Source: Mycobacterium neglectum (GTDB taxonomy: Bacteria > Actinomycetota > Actinomycetes > Mycobacteriales > Mycobacteriaceae). From it: a stretch of 64,000 bases of DNA. Below the pieces are notes generated by a model. The model worked only from the letters and a program-made list of their open reading frames with translations, was not told the origin of the DNA and ran no database searches. Every line of letters begins with the position of its first letter. Position 1 is the first letter of the stretch. Shown one piece after another: positions 1 to 8,036 of this stretch. The stretch covers positions 31,967-95,966 of the forward strand of contig NZ_NVQE01000022.1 of NCBI RefSeq assembly GCF_002591975.1. The letters run 5' to 3'. Made by a program: the position numbers and the translations under genes.

Positions 1-290
1 TGTTCGTAGACGTGCTGCGCGTCGGTGCGGGTCATATCGCGCACCCGCACCCCGCGATTGCGGGTCGTGGTGACCAGACCCGAGTTGTCGAGCTGGATGA
101 ACGCCTCGCGCACCGGAGTCTTCGACACACCCAACTGCTCGGCGATGCGTCGCTCGACAAGCACGTCGTCAGGCCGGATGCGGCCGGCCAGGATGGCTTC
201 ACGCAAGGATGCCGCGACCAGATCGGCCTGGCTGGTGGCTCGCCCCAGTGCGGGCAGCGAACCGCCCCAGGGAGCGTCAGTCAGCGACAT
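1..290 (-). CDS. GntR/FadR-type transcriptional regulator, N-terminal part (cut by window edge)
   Basis: The N-terminal 96 residues are visible; the rest lies beyond position 1. They form a GntR winged helix: a helix resembling LREAILAGRI, then VSKTPVREA, which is the recognition-helix signature of the family, then a wing around TTTRNRGVRV. GntR proteins of the FadR/FCD subgroup bind small organic acids and usually repress the adjacent catabolic operon. The gene is divergent from a DapA-family lyase gene 48 bases away, so it probably controls that operon and itself. The ATG chosen is the only start placed just after the shared operator. The effector domain is not visible, so FadR/FCD is an inference from the N-terminus and the operator type. 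Confidence 0.9.
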   Translation of the reverse strand, partial: MSLTDAPWGGSLPALGRATSQADLVAASLREAILAGRIRPDDVLVERRIAEQLGVSKTPVREAFIQLDNSGLVTTTRNRGVRVRDMTRTDAQHVYE

Positions 291-296
291 GGTCGT

Positions 297-306
297 TGGT
301 ATACCA
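297..306. promoter_or_regulatory. Palindromic GntR-type operator TGGTATACCA
   Basis: This is a perfect 10-base palindrome between two divergent genes. It fits the TNGTNNNACNA pattern known for FadR/FCD GntR regulators. It lies 6 bases upstream of the gntR start and about 32 bases upstream of the GTG of the lyase gene, so a bound regulator could block both. A looser GTTG/CAAC pair flanks it. The operator role is inferred. Confidence 0.6.
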
Positions 307-338
307 CAACACCAGATCCGACACCGGAGTAGAGACAG

Positions 339-1247
339 GTGTATTCGACTTCCCAATTGCGCGATCGACTGTGCTCTGTCGTGGCTATTCCGGTGACTCC
401 GTTCGCCGCCGACGGCGAGGTGGACGAGCAGTGCTACCAGTCTCTGGTGCGCCTGATGGTCGACGGCGGCATCACCGTGCTGACCCCGTGCGGCAACACC
501 GGTGAGTACTACGCGCTCTCGCCGGCCGAACGCCGTCGGGTGGTGGAGCTGACCGTCGCTGCAGCGCCGGATGCCGTCGTGGTCGCCGGAGTTGGACTCG
601 ATCTCGCGACCGCCACCGCCGACGCGCGGGCCGCAGTGAACGCAGGCGCTCACGCCGTGATGGTGCACCAGCCGGTACATCCGTTCCGCTCGCTGGACGG
701 CTGGGTCGCGTATCACGGTGAGATCGCACGGGCAGTGCCCGACACCGGTCTGCTGCCCTACGTCAAGGACCCTCGGGTGGACGCCGACGCGGTGTTTGCG
801 CTCGCCCGCGCGTGCACCCAGCTGGTCGCAGTGAAATATGCTGTCCCAGAACCAATCTCATTTGCAGCGCTGGTGAGCGACACGGCCTCGCTCGACCTGG
901 TGTGGCTCTGTGGCCTCGCCGAGCACTGGGCGCCGTTCTTCGCCGTCGGCGGGGCCGCGGGGTTCACCTCCGGGCTGGCGACCGTCGACCCTGAGCGCAG
1001 CCTGGCCATGCTCGACGCGCTTCACCGAGCCGACCAAGCGGCCATGCTCGAGCAGTGGCAGGCGATCAGGCGTTTCGAGGAGCTGCGCGCCGCTGCGGGA
1101 TCACAGGACAACGTCTCCGTCGTGAAAGAGGCGCTGGCCCAACGCGGCCTGGCTCCCCGATCAGTGCGGCCGCCGATCAGCGAGGTCGGCCCGGCCGTTC
1201 GCGAGGAGGTCGCGGAGATTCTCTCGGCGTGGGAGCGTCAGCGATGA
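339..1247 (+). CDS. DapA-family (dihydrodipicolinate synthase-like) lyase or aldolase
   Basis: This 302-residue class I aldolase-fold protein has the usual length of the DHDPS / N-acetylneuraminate lyase / KDG-aldolase family. The substrate loop appears as CGNTGEYY (family GTTGE). The Schiff-base lysine is Lys166 in AVKYA, and a tyrosine, Tyr141 in LPYVKDP, sits where the family's proton-relay tyrosine lies. The family cleaves or dehydrates 2-oxo acids through a pyruvate imine. Because the next gene is a ThDP enzyme rather than a lysine gene, catabolism of a sugar acid or other 2-oxo acid is more likely than lysine synthesis; 5-dehydro-4-deoxyglucarate dehydratase is one possibility. The start is GTG, and the 3' end overlaps the next start as ATGA. 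Confidence 0.85.
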   Translation: MYSTSQLRDRLCSVVAIPVTPFAADGEVDEQCYQSLVRLMVDGGITVLTPCGNTGEYYALSPAERRRVVELTVAAAPDAVVVAGVGLDLATATADARAAVNAGAHAVMVHQPVHPFRSLDGWVAYHGEIARAVPDTGLLPYVKDPRVDADAVFALARACTQLVAVKYAVPEPISFAALVSDTASLDLVWLCGLAEHWAPFFAVGGAAGFTSGLATVDPERSLAMLDALHRADQAAMLEQWQAIRRFEELRAAAGSQDNVSVVKEALAQRGLAPRSVRPPISEVGPAVREEVAEILSAWERQR

Positions 1248-2878
1248 GCGCCAGCAGACTGGCGGGCCACGCGGTGGTGGAACAGCTCGTGGCGCTCGGC
1301 GCAGACAGAGCGTTCGGGGTGCCCGGCGAGAGCTACCTCGCGGTGCTCGATGGATTGCACGACCACACAGACGAACTCCCATTCGTCGTCGCCCGGCAGG
1401 AGGGCGGCGCGGCAATGATGGCCGCCGCCCACGGCCAGCTCACCGGCCGGCCAGGCATCGCGATGGTGACCCGCGGTCCTGGCGCAACCAACGCCAGCAT
1501 CGGCGTACACGTGGCCTCCCAGGACAGCAGCCCGATGTTGCTGCTGGTCGGCCAGGTGCCCACGACGCAGCTCGGCACCCGCGCGTTCCAAGAGGTCGAC
1601 TACCGCCAGATGTTCGGCGGCTTGGCGAAGGGGGTCGTCGAGCTCAACGAGGCCGACCGGGTCTGCGAGCAGGTCGCCCGCGCCTGGACCCTCGCGAACG
1701 CCGGCGAGCCCGGCCCGGTCGTGGTGGTGATGCCCGAGGACGTGCTCTCCGCTGAAACCGATTGTGTTCCGCTGCCCGCGCCGGTCGCGCCCGTATCCAC
1801 CGTCGGCGCCGATGGTGTCGAGCAGATCCGCGACATCCTCGCGCAGGCTCGGCGCCCACTGGTCGTGGTCTCCGGCAACGCGTGGTCGTCCGGCGGCCGG
1901 GCCGCGCTGCGCGGGCTCGCGGAGAAATCAGATCTGCCTGTCGCCACCGCCACGCGTCGTCAGGACATCGTCGACAACCGCAGCGAGATCTTCGTCGGCA
2001 CCGTCGGGTTGCAGACCACTCCGGGCCTGTCGGGTTTCGCCGCGCAGGCCGACGTCGTCCTTTTGCTCGGCGGTCGTCCGGACGGGTTGACCGCGGAGGA
2101 CGGCGACTGGCTCACCGCGGGTCCCGCGGGTCGTCGATTGCTGCACGTCTACCCCGATCCCGACGTCCTCGGCAGCGTCTATCCCGCCGACGTGGCAATG
2201 GCCGCACGGCCCGACGACGTCGCGGAGGCACTGGCGGCCGCGTTGGTGGCTTCGCCTCTCCCGAGGAGCGAGGAGCGGACCGAATGGGGCCGACGACTGC
2301 GCCAGCACCGGGTCGCCCTACGCGCCGCGCAGGTGGGCCCCCTGCACCCGGGGGCGTTCATGGCCGCGCTGGCCGAGCGGGTCGCACCCGATGCGGTGCT
2401 CACGGCCGGGGCGGGCGTTTACACCGGCTGGCATCAACAGCACCGCGACTACATCGCGTACCCCTCGCAGGTCGCCAGCCACTCGGGGAGCATGGGCTAC
2501 GGCCTGCCCGCAGCGATCGCCGCGGCATTCGCCCTGCCTTCGCGGGAGGTCGTCGCCTTCGCGGGTGACGGTTGCTTCTTGATGAACGGGCAGGAACTTT
2601 CGACCGCGGTGCGCTACGGCTTGGGAATCACCGTCGTCGTGGTGTCCAACGGTGTGTACGGCACGATTCGGCGCCATCAGGAGCGTCGCTTCCCCGGACG
2701 ACCGAGCGGAACAGACTTGCAGAACCCGGATTTCGCCGCGCTGGCACGTGCCCACGGCGCCTGGGCCGCGACCGCACGTACGCCCGCCGAGTTCGGTGCG
2801 GCGCTCGGTGCCAGACCGGTCGGCCAGGTGTGCCTGGTCGAGCTGGACCTTCCGGAGACGGATGCGCCGCCGGATTGA
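1244..2878 (+). CDS. Thiamine diphosphate-dependent enzyme (acetolactate synthase / benzoylformate decarboxylase superfamily)
   Basis: The 544-residue protein has the three-domain layout of ThDP enzymes. The N-terminal pyrimidine-binding domain carries the activating glutamate in FGVPGES. The central domain is Rossmann-like. The C-terminal diphosphate-binding domain has GDG followed by an Asn about 28 residues later (VVVVSNGVYG). The start is the ATG overlapping the upstream stop codon; in-frame codons further upstream lie inside the lyase gene and are not credible. Translational coupling suggests it acts on the lyase product or supplies its 2-oxo acid. Acetolactate synthase, sulfoacetaldehyde acetyltransferase and 2-oxo acid decarboxylase cannot be told apart by reading. 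No regulatory subunit gene (ilvN) follows, which argues against a biosynthetic role. Confidence 0.85.
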   Translation: MSASRLAGHAVVEQLVALGADRAFGVPGESYLAVLDGLHDHTDELPFVVARQEGGAAMMAAAHGQLTGRPGIAMVTRGPGATNASIGVHVASQDSSPMLLLVGQVPTTQLGTRAFQEVDYRQMFGGLAKGVVELNEADRVCEQVARAWTLANAGEPGPVVVVMPEDVLSAETDCVPLPAPVAPVSTVGADGVEQIRDILAQARRPLVVVSGNAWSSGGRAALRGLAEKSDLPVATATRRQDIVDNRSEIFVGTVGLQTTPGLSGFAAQADVVLLLGGRPDGLTAEDGDWLTAGPAGRRLLHVYPDPDVLGSVYPADVAMAARPDDVAEALAAALVASPLPRSEERTEWGRRLRQHRVALRAAQVGPLHPGAFMAALAERVAPDAVLTAGAGVYTGWHQQHRDYIAYPSQVASHSGSMGYGLPAAIAAAFALPSREVVAFAGDGCFLMNGQELSTAVRYGLGITVVVVSNGVYGTIRRHQERRFPGRPSGTDLQNPDFAALARAHGAWAATARTPAEFGAALGARPVGQVCLVELDLPETDAPPD

Positions 2879-2920
2879 CCGTGCGCTAACGATCCCGGCG
2901 TGGACGCCGATATCACGGGC

Positions 2921-3358
2921 ATGACTTCGCTTCGTGTGGCCGGCGCGGTCGCGTTCGCGCTGACTGCACCCTGGTGGTGGTTGGCAACAGCCCACGCTGA
3001 AGCCTTCGCGCAACTCGGCCCAGTTCCCGTGGTGGCGTCCCCGACATGTGCCGGAAGTGTCAGCGCCGAGGCCCAGGTGACACCGGTGCAGGTCGACGAT
3101 CGTGTCGAGGACGGCGTACGCGTTGCGATCAACTACGACGCCGGCATCTACGACGGTTCGTGTGCGCTCACCGTGACTGCCGCGTGGACGAATCTCGACA
3201 CCGGCGCTTCGGGGAGCAGCGACATCACCGCGGTATCGACGATTGACGGGCACTACGGATTCATCGGCTACGCCAACACCACGTTCAAGACAGGCAGTGG
3301 CACGGTGGTCGTCACACTCAGTTCGCACCCGGGTGCCGAACTGCGCATCACGACGTGA
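2921..3358 (+). CDS. Small exported protein of unknown function
   Basis: The 145-residue product has a Sec-type signal peptide (TSLRVAGAVAFALTAPWWW, then a likely cleavage after AHA). The mature part is rich in Val, Thr, Gly and Asp, with two cysteines about 40 residues apart that could form a disulfide, and looks like an all-beta domain. The ATG at 2921 is preferred to a GTG 21 bases upstream because it starts directly with the basic n-region. Similar short secreted proteins are common in mycobacteria and mostly uncharacterised. Its 3' end overlaps the convergent gene by 11 bases. Confidence 0.7.
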   Translation: MTSLRVAGAVAFALTAPWWWLATAHAEAFAQLGPVPVVASPTCAGSVSAEAQVTPVQVDDRVEDGVRVAINYDAGIYDGSCALTVTAAWTNLDTGASGSSDITAVSTIDGHYGFIGYANTTFKTGSGTVVVTLSSHPGAELRITT

Positions 3359-3707
3359 TCGACGCCTGGTACTGCGCCACCTGCCACCGATCGTCAGGCC
3401 GGGTGAACACCACGCCAATGGCGAGCTCAACAGAGTCCCGGTCGAGGTACGCGAACGTCGCGGATAGGTAGCCCAACACGACACCGTCTGCCGGACTGCG
3501 GCTTTCGAGGATGCGGTAGGTGACGGTCATGCCGGTGGGTTGAGAGTCGTAGTACTCGGCGACCGCATCGCGGCCGACTCCGTAGGGCCGCAGCCCCTGG
3601 AAGACGGCGTCCTGCGCGAACACGGCCGCCACCCGGGCGGGGTCGTGTGCATCGATCCCGGCCTTCCATTCGTCCATGACATCGGTGATGATCTGCGCGG
3701 CGCGCAT
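3348..3707 (-). CDS. SnoaL/NTF2-like protein
   Basis: The 119-residue product has the NTF2-like cone-fold pattern: an N-terminal helix (VMDEWKAGIDAHD), the stretch VAAVFAQDAVFQG, and alternating strands ending in DRWQVAQYQAS. The nearest type is the SgcJ/EcaC-like ketosteroid-isomerase-type family. Members act as isomerases, cyclases or ligand-binding proteins, so no reaction can be named. It starts one base after the stop of the SDR gene, so the two are probably co-transcribed and may act on the same small molecule. Confidence 0.75.
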   Translation of the reverse strand: MRAAQIITDVMDEWKAGIDAHDPARVAAVFAQDAVFQGLRPYGVGRDAVAEYYDSQPTGMTVTYRILESRSPADGVVLGYLSATFAYLDRDSVELAIGVVFTRPDDRWQVAQYQASITS

Positions 3708-3708
3708 C

Positions 3709-4431
3709 TCAGTGACCCGCGCTCTGTCCGCCGTCGACGTGCAGGATTTCGCCGGTCACGAACGGCGCGTTCTCCAGGTAGAGCACCGCGTCAACGACGT
3801 CGGCAACTTCGCCGACGCGTCCCACCGGGTGCAGCTGCGCCAGCGCCTCGTACTCCGAGGGCTGGTGCATCGGTGTCTTGATGATGCCGAGAGAAACTGC
3901 GTTGGAACGAATTCCACGCGTTGCGTATTCGATGGCCAGCTCGCGGGTCACCGCATTCAAGCCGCCCTTGGTCAGCGAGGCCAGCGCCGACGGCACGTTC
4001 GAATTGGCGTGGTCGACCAAGGTTGTCGAGATGGTGACCAGATGACCGCCTAGGGGATCGGGGCCCTGTTCGAGCATCCGGGCCACCGCCGCCCGGGATA
4101 CCTCGAAGAAGCCACGGAGATTCACGCCCGTGATGGCGTCATAGTCCTTGTCTGTGTAGTCGACGAACGGCTTGGCGATGAAGATGCCTGCGTTGTTGAC
4201 CACGGTGTCGATCCGCCCGAAGCGTTCGACCGCTGCGTCGACGATGTGCTGTCCGACACCTGGTTGTGCGATGTCTCCCGGCACGGTCAACACCATCGGA
4301 TCGGCACTGGCGTCGATAGTGCGGGAATTGGCCACGACCGCGTATCCGAGCTTGCGGAATCCGGCGACAAGGGCCTCGCCGATTCCTTGTGATGCGCCGG
4401 TGATGACTGCGACGCGGGGATCAGTTGTCAT
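3709..4431 (-). CDS. Short-chain dehydrogenase/reductase-like protein lacking the catalytic tyrosine
   Basis: This 240-residue Rossmann protein has the SDR cofactor motif TGASQGIG at residues 11-18 and NNAG for core stability, and it ends in a normal SDR C-terminus (VTGEILHVDGGQ). The active-site motif is altered: YxxxK is replaced by ASLTK, with Ala four residues before Lys, and the spacing from the Ser of TISTT is three residues longer than usual. A subgroup of SDR proteins with ALASLTKGG exists, so this may be a natural variant rather than damage; whether it still reduces a carbonyl is open. It is divergent from a LysR regulator gene and followed by a SnoaL-like gene. Confidence 0.85.
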   Translation of the reverse strand: MTTDPRVAVITGASQGIGEALVAGFRKLGYAVVANSRTIDASADPMVLTVPGDIAQPGVGQHIVDAAVERFGRIDTVVNNAGIFIAKPFVDYTDKDYDAITGVNLRGFFEVSRAAVARMLEQGPDPLGGHLVTISTTLVDHANSNVPSALASLTKGGLNAVTRELAIEYATRGIRSNAVSLGIIKTPMHQPSEYEALAQLHPVGRVGEVADVVDAVLYLENAPFVTGEILHVDGGQSAGH

Positions 4432-4557
4432 GTCCGTGTTCCTTTCCTTTGGTGATGCTCATCCCAACGCGGGGCTTGCGCTCGGCAGTCCAGGTCGACG
4501 GGACCGGTTAACTCGCTCCTGATAGGCGCAGGCTCCCACTGATCTACGCTGACCCCT

Positions 4558-5481
4558 GTGGAGTTGCGACAGCTGCGCTACTTCGTCACAGTGGCCGACG
4601 AGCTGAACTTCGGGCGGGCCGCCGAACGGCTACGGATCGCGGGACCCTCGCTCTCGCAACAGATCAAGGCGCTCGAACGCGACCTCAAGGTGCAGCTGTT
4701 CGACCGTGACCGACGCTCGGTGGCGCTGACCGCCGCCGGGTCGGCGCTGCTTCCGCGGGCGCGGGCCCTGATCGGCCAGGCCGACGAGCTGCGCCGCCAG
4801 GCCCTCGGTCTGTCGTCCTCGGAGCCGGTCCGGATCGGTTATGTGCAGTGGTGTCCGACGGATTGGGCCGAACGCACCGCCGGGGTCGCGCAGGTGCGGA
4901 TGGACACCTGGGTCATGCCCTCACATGCGCAGGCGGCGCGGGTCGCCGACGGCAGCCTGGATCTTGCGATCTGTTGGGTGGAGCGCGCCGACCTGGAATC
5001 GTTGTCCCTGGAGGCGCGGCTGGTCGGGTCCGACCGGCTCTACGCGTTGAGTTTCGGGCAGGAATCGTCACCCGTCGACGCACGCGATCTCACGGTGCTG
5101 GTGGATTCCGATGCGGCCAGTTGGTCGTCGTGGAACCGGTTCGCCGAGCAGTTCGCCGCCGCGTCGGGCGCGCAGGTGGCGCGCGTGGACGACGGGGGAG
5201 TGACGGGCTCGACCTTCTTCGACCACATCCGGCGGCTGCGGCGTCCGGTGTTGAACAACCCCAAGGGCCAGAACGACGCAACTCCGCCGGACCTGAGACG
5301 TCGGCCGGTGCAGCACCCGATTCCGATGTGGACGTGGTCGCTGGTGTGGCGACAGGGTGAGCCGAACCCTCAGGTGCACGCCGTCGTCGACGCCTTCACG
5401 GCGGGTATGGACTCGTCGGCCCTCAGGGAACCAGGGGTATGGCTGCCACAGGACGATCCGCACCGTGCGGGGGCGGGCTGA
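4558..5481 (+). CDS. LysR-family transcriptional regulator
   Basis: The 307-residue product begins with the canonical LysR helix-turn-helix (MELRQLRYFVTVADELNFGRAAERL, abbreviated here to residues 1-20 plus the following turn) and continues with LSQQIKALERDLKVQLFDR. The effector domain is shorter and less regular than usual at its end. The start is GTG immediately before Glu, the standard position for the family. It is divergent from the SDR/SnoaL pair across about 126 bases, so that operon is the likely target. Its 3' end overlaps the convergent MFS gene by 59 bases. Confidence 0.9.
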   Translation: MELRQLRYFVTVADELNFGRAAERLRIAGPSLSQQIKALERDLKVQLFDRDRRSVALTAAGSALLPRARALIGQADELRRQALGLSSSEPVRIGYVQWCPTDWAERTAGVAQVRMDTWVMPSHAQAARVADGSLDLAICWVERADLESLSLEARLVGSDRLYALSFGQESSPVDARDLTVLVDSDAASWSSWNRFAEQFAAASGAQVARVDDGGVTGSTFFDHIRRLRRPVLNNPKGQNDATPPDLRRRPVQHPIPMWTWSLVWRQGEPNPQVHAVVDAFTAGMDSSALREPGVWLPQDDPHRAGAG

Positions 5482-6604
5482 GTTTCCGGTGGCCGACGCG
5501 CATCCACGCGGCGGTGACCGCCGACAACGCCACCACCACGGCGGAGGTCAGCAGCGCATAGTGATAGCCGTGGTGCAACAGCGGCGTCACCATGAGTGGA
5601 CCGACGATCTGGCCCACCGAGTACCCGGCGGTGAGCACCGCGACGGCGCCGGGGAAGGCCAGCTCCCTGCCTGCGGCCAACGCGAGGGTGCTCACCCCGA
5701 TGAACGTGGCACCGAATGAGACCGCGCCGATCACCGCGGGTCCGACGCCGCCGATGAGCGCGGGCAGCGCGATTCCCCCGGCCTGCACGAGCAGCGCCAC
5801 CACGAGCAGCGCCGGGCGTGACCACCGCGCACTCGCCATCGCCCACAGCGCGGCCGACGGTGCCGCGGCCAGGCCGACCAACAACCACGCTCCATTACCG
5901 AGCGAACCCGGTGATGTCTGCCCGATGGCTGCGACCAGGAACGTGCCCGCGATGATGTATCCGACGCCTTCGAGGGAGTAGCAGGCAAGCAGAACCAGGA
6001 ACAGGCGCCGCGGGCCTGCCGGCGCGGTCGTCGTCATCACCGGAGCGCCGCCCGTGCCCCGCATATGCCATGCGATCACGCCGACCGCGGCGGCGAGTAC
6101 CGCCGACGCCCACCATGTGCCACGCCACCCGGTGGCGGGCATAACCAGCAACAGTCCACCCGATAAGGCGATGCCCAGGCCCACACCGCCGAAGCCCCAC
6201 CCCGGCAGTTGCGCGGACCGGCCCCGGGCGTGGTCCAGCATCCAGTCGACGGCGATCACGAACAGCACGGCGCTTGCGAATCCGGCGACCGTGCGGATCA
6301 CCAGCCAGGCGACGACGTCATGCGTCATGGGCATCAGAGCGAGACTGGCGACGACGGCGACCAGCGCGAATCGCCACGTGATGGTCGACCGGATCAGCCG
6401 GGGTGCCGCCACACCCGCGAGCGCACCGGCGAGATAGCCGACGTAGTTGGCAGTCGCGAGACCACCGGCGCCTGCCGGGCTCAACCCGGCCTGCGACGTC
6501 ATCAGCGGCAGGATAGGTGTGTAGACGAACCGGCCGATGCCCATGGCCGCGGCCAATGCCGCTGCGCCACGGGCGATGTGGAGGTGTGAATGATGCAGGG
6601 CCAT
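5423..6604 (-). CDS. YbfB/YjiJ-type major facilitator transporter
   Basis: The roughly 393-residue protein has about 12 hydrophobic segments and the N-terminal pattern GIGRFVYTPILPLM, the hallmark of the YbfB/YjiJ branch of the MFS. That branch is poorly characterised; sugar or drug efflux has been suggested for relatives. The ATG at 6604 is chosen because it starts close to the first membrane helix; a start 14 codons upstream would add only Arg/His-rich residues. The gene is divergent from the broken monooxygenase gene. Confidence 0.85.
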   Translation of the reverse strand: MALHHSHLHIARGAAALAAAMGIGRFVYTPILPLMTSQAGLSPAGAGGLATANYVGYLAGALAGVAAPRLIRSTITWRFALVAVVASLALMPMTHDVVAWLVIRTVAGFASAVLFVIAVDWMLDHARGRSAQLPGWGFGGVGLGIALSGGLLLVMPATGWRGTWWASAVLAAAVGVIAWHMRGTGGAPVMTTTAPAGPRRLFLVLLACYSLEGVGYIIAGTFLVAAIGQTSPGSLGNGAWLLVGLAAAPSAALWAMASARWSRPALLVVALLVQAGGIALPALIGGVGPAVIGAVSFGATFIGVSTLALAAGRELAFPGAVAVLTAGYSVGQIVGPLMVTPLLHHGYHYALLTSAVVVALSAVTAAWMRVGHRKLSPPPHGADRPVAAIPLVP

Positions 6605-6705
6605 CCCGCCATGGTGGGCACGGTGCACACGCCGGCGCCACGACACGTTTGCTCTCAGCTCGAAGGCGTAGCCTCACAGCTTCGTCGCAGACAGGATTCC
6701 GATAG

Positions 6706-7919
6706 ATGGCTCCCCACGTCCTCATCTCCGGTGCCGGCATCGCCGGACCCGCGCTCGCCCATCAGCTCACTGCGCGCGGCTGGGAGACCACCGTCATCGA
6801 ACGATTCCCGCAACGACGCGACGAGGGGCAGAACGTCGACATCCGTGGTGCCGCCCGCGAGGTGGTACGACGGATGGGCATCGAGCGCGACGTACGCGCG
6901 GCCAATACCGGTGAGGTAGGCACCCGGTTCCTGAAGACCGACGGCTCGCCGGCAGCGTCCTTTCCCGTCACAGCGTCAGGTGAAACCGACGGCCCGACAG
7001 CCGAATTGGAGATCCTGCGCGGCGAACTGTCCCGCATCCTCGTCGAGCACACCATCGAACACACCGATTACCGGTTCGACACAGAGATCGCGACCGTCGC
7101 CGATCATGGTGATCACGTCACCGCCACGCTGCAGGACGGCACCGATATCGACGCCGACGTGCTGGTCATCGCGGAGGGTCTGCGCTCGCGATCACGCCGG
7201 TTCGTCACGTCCGAAGAGGTCAACGATCTCGGCATGTACTTCGCCTATATCACCGTCCCCCGAAGTGACGCCGACGACCTGTGGTGGAACTGGCAGCATG
7301 AAACCAATTCTCGCGGAGTACATCTGCGGCCGGACAATCTGGGCACCACCCGCGCGATCCTGACATTCATCTCCGATGTGCGAGGCCTCGAAGACCTCGA
7401 GCAATCCGACCAGAAAGCCATTCTGCAGCGCACCTTCGAAGGAGTGGGCGGCGCTGCTCCGCGGATCCTCGCCGAACTCGATGGCGGCGCCCCGATGTAC
7501 TTCTCCGCCGTCGGCCAATTGAGTACCGTTCCTGGATCAACGGGCGCATCGTCTTGCTGGGTGACGCCGCGTCCTGCAACGCCACCTTCGGCGGTGCGGG
7601 TACCAGCCTTGCTCTGATCGGCGGCTACGTCCTCGCCGGCGAGCTGGCAGGCACCACCGACATCCACTCCGCCTTGGCCCGGTACCAGCGCGTCATGCAG
7701 CCTTTCGTCGACGCCGCGCCTCAGGTGCGTGCCGACGTGTTGCGACTGGCCAATCCGCGCACGCGCACCGGCATACGGATACTCCATGCCGGGGCCCGTC
7801 TCGCCGCGAGCCGGGTCGTTCGTACCGTCACCGCGGTGACGGGCAAGGGCTTGGTGAACATCGCCAGCGGTTCACCGCTTCCCGACTACCCCGACGCGAC
7901 TGACGTCAGAATTCCGTAA
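6706..7919 (+). pseudogene. FAD-dependent monooxygenase (PHBH-type), disrupted by a frameshift
   Basis: Two overlapping reading frames together give one flavoprotein hydroxylase of about 404 residues. The first frame holds the FAD-binding motif GAGIAGPALAHQL and the middle of the protein. From about 7517-7521 the match moves to another frame, which reads EYRSWINGRIVLLGDAASC (the family's second FAD motif, GD) and runs to the normal C-terminus. Adding one base near 7517-7521 restores the family spacing between VGQ and the RW/SW residue, so a one-base deletion is the simplest explanation. No long homopolymer is there. Members hydroxylate aromatic or polyketide-like substrates. It lies just upstream of the halogenase gene on the same strand and may have been a tailoring enzyme. 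A sequencing error cannot be excluded. Confidence 0.8.
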
Positions 7920-7920
7920 G

Positions 7921-7950
7921 CACTCTCACGCTGCCCCCGTGCAGGGAGTG
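7921..7950 (+). terminator. Possible stem-loop after the monooxygenase gene
   Basis: CACTC pairs with GAGTG around an inner CTGC/GCAG pair, giving an interrupted hairpin directly after the monooxygenase stop codon. There is no T-run, so it could be a weak mycobacterial-type terminator or an untranslated-leader structure for the halogenase operon. Confidence 0.3.
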
Positions 7951-7963
7951 TGATTCGCTCGAT

Positions 7964-7980
7964 ATGCAACGGTTGTGCAT
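7964..7980. promoter_or_regulatory. Inverted repeat upstream of the halogenase-PKS operon
   Basis: ATGCAAC, one base, then GTTGTGCAT: the right arm is the reverse complement of the left except for one inserted T. It ends 56 bases before the halogenase start. Its position suggests an operator for the biosynthetic operon, but no regulator gene adjoins it in this window. Confidence 0.35.
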
Positions 7981-8036
7981 CGATTGGTCGGCGGATCCGT
8001 GCAGCACCCGCGAGGGAAGGGAAGGGAAGGAACGGC

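Noticed and set aside
1055..1243. An upstream extension of the ThDP enzyme gene by 63 codons.
   Set aside because: It would overlap the lyase gene by 190 bases; the ATG at the ATGA overlap is the natural start and the ThDP fold begins after it.
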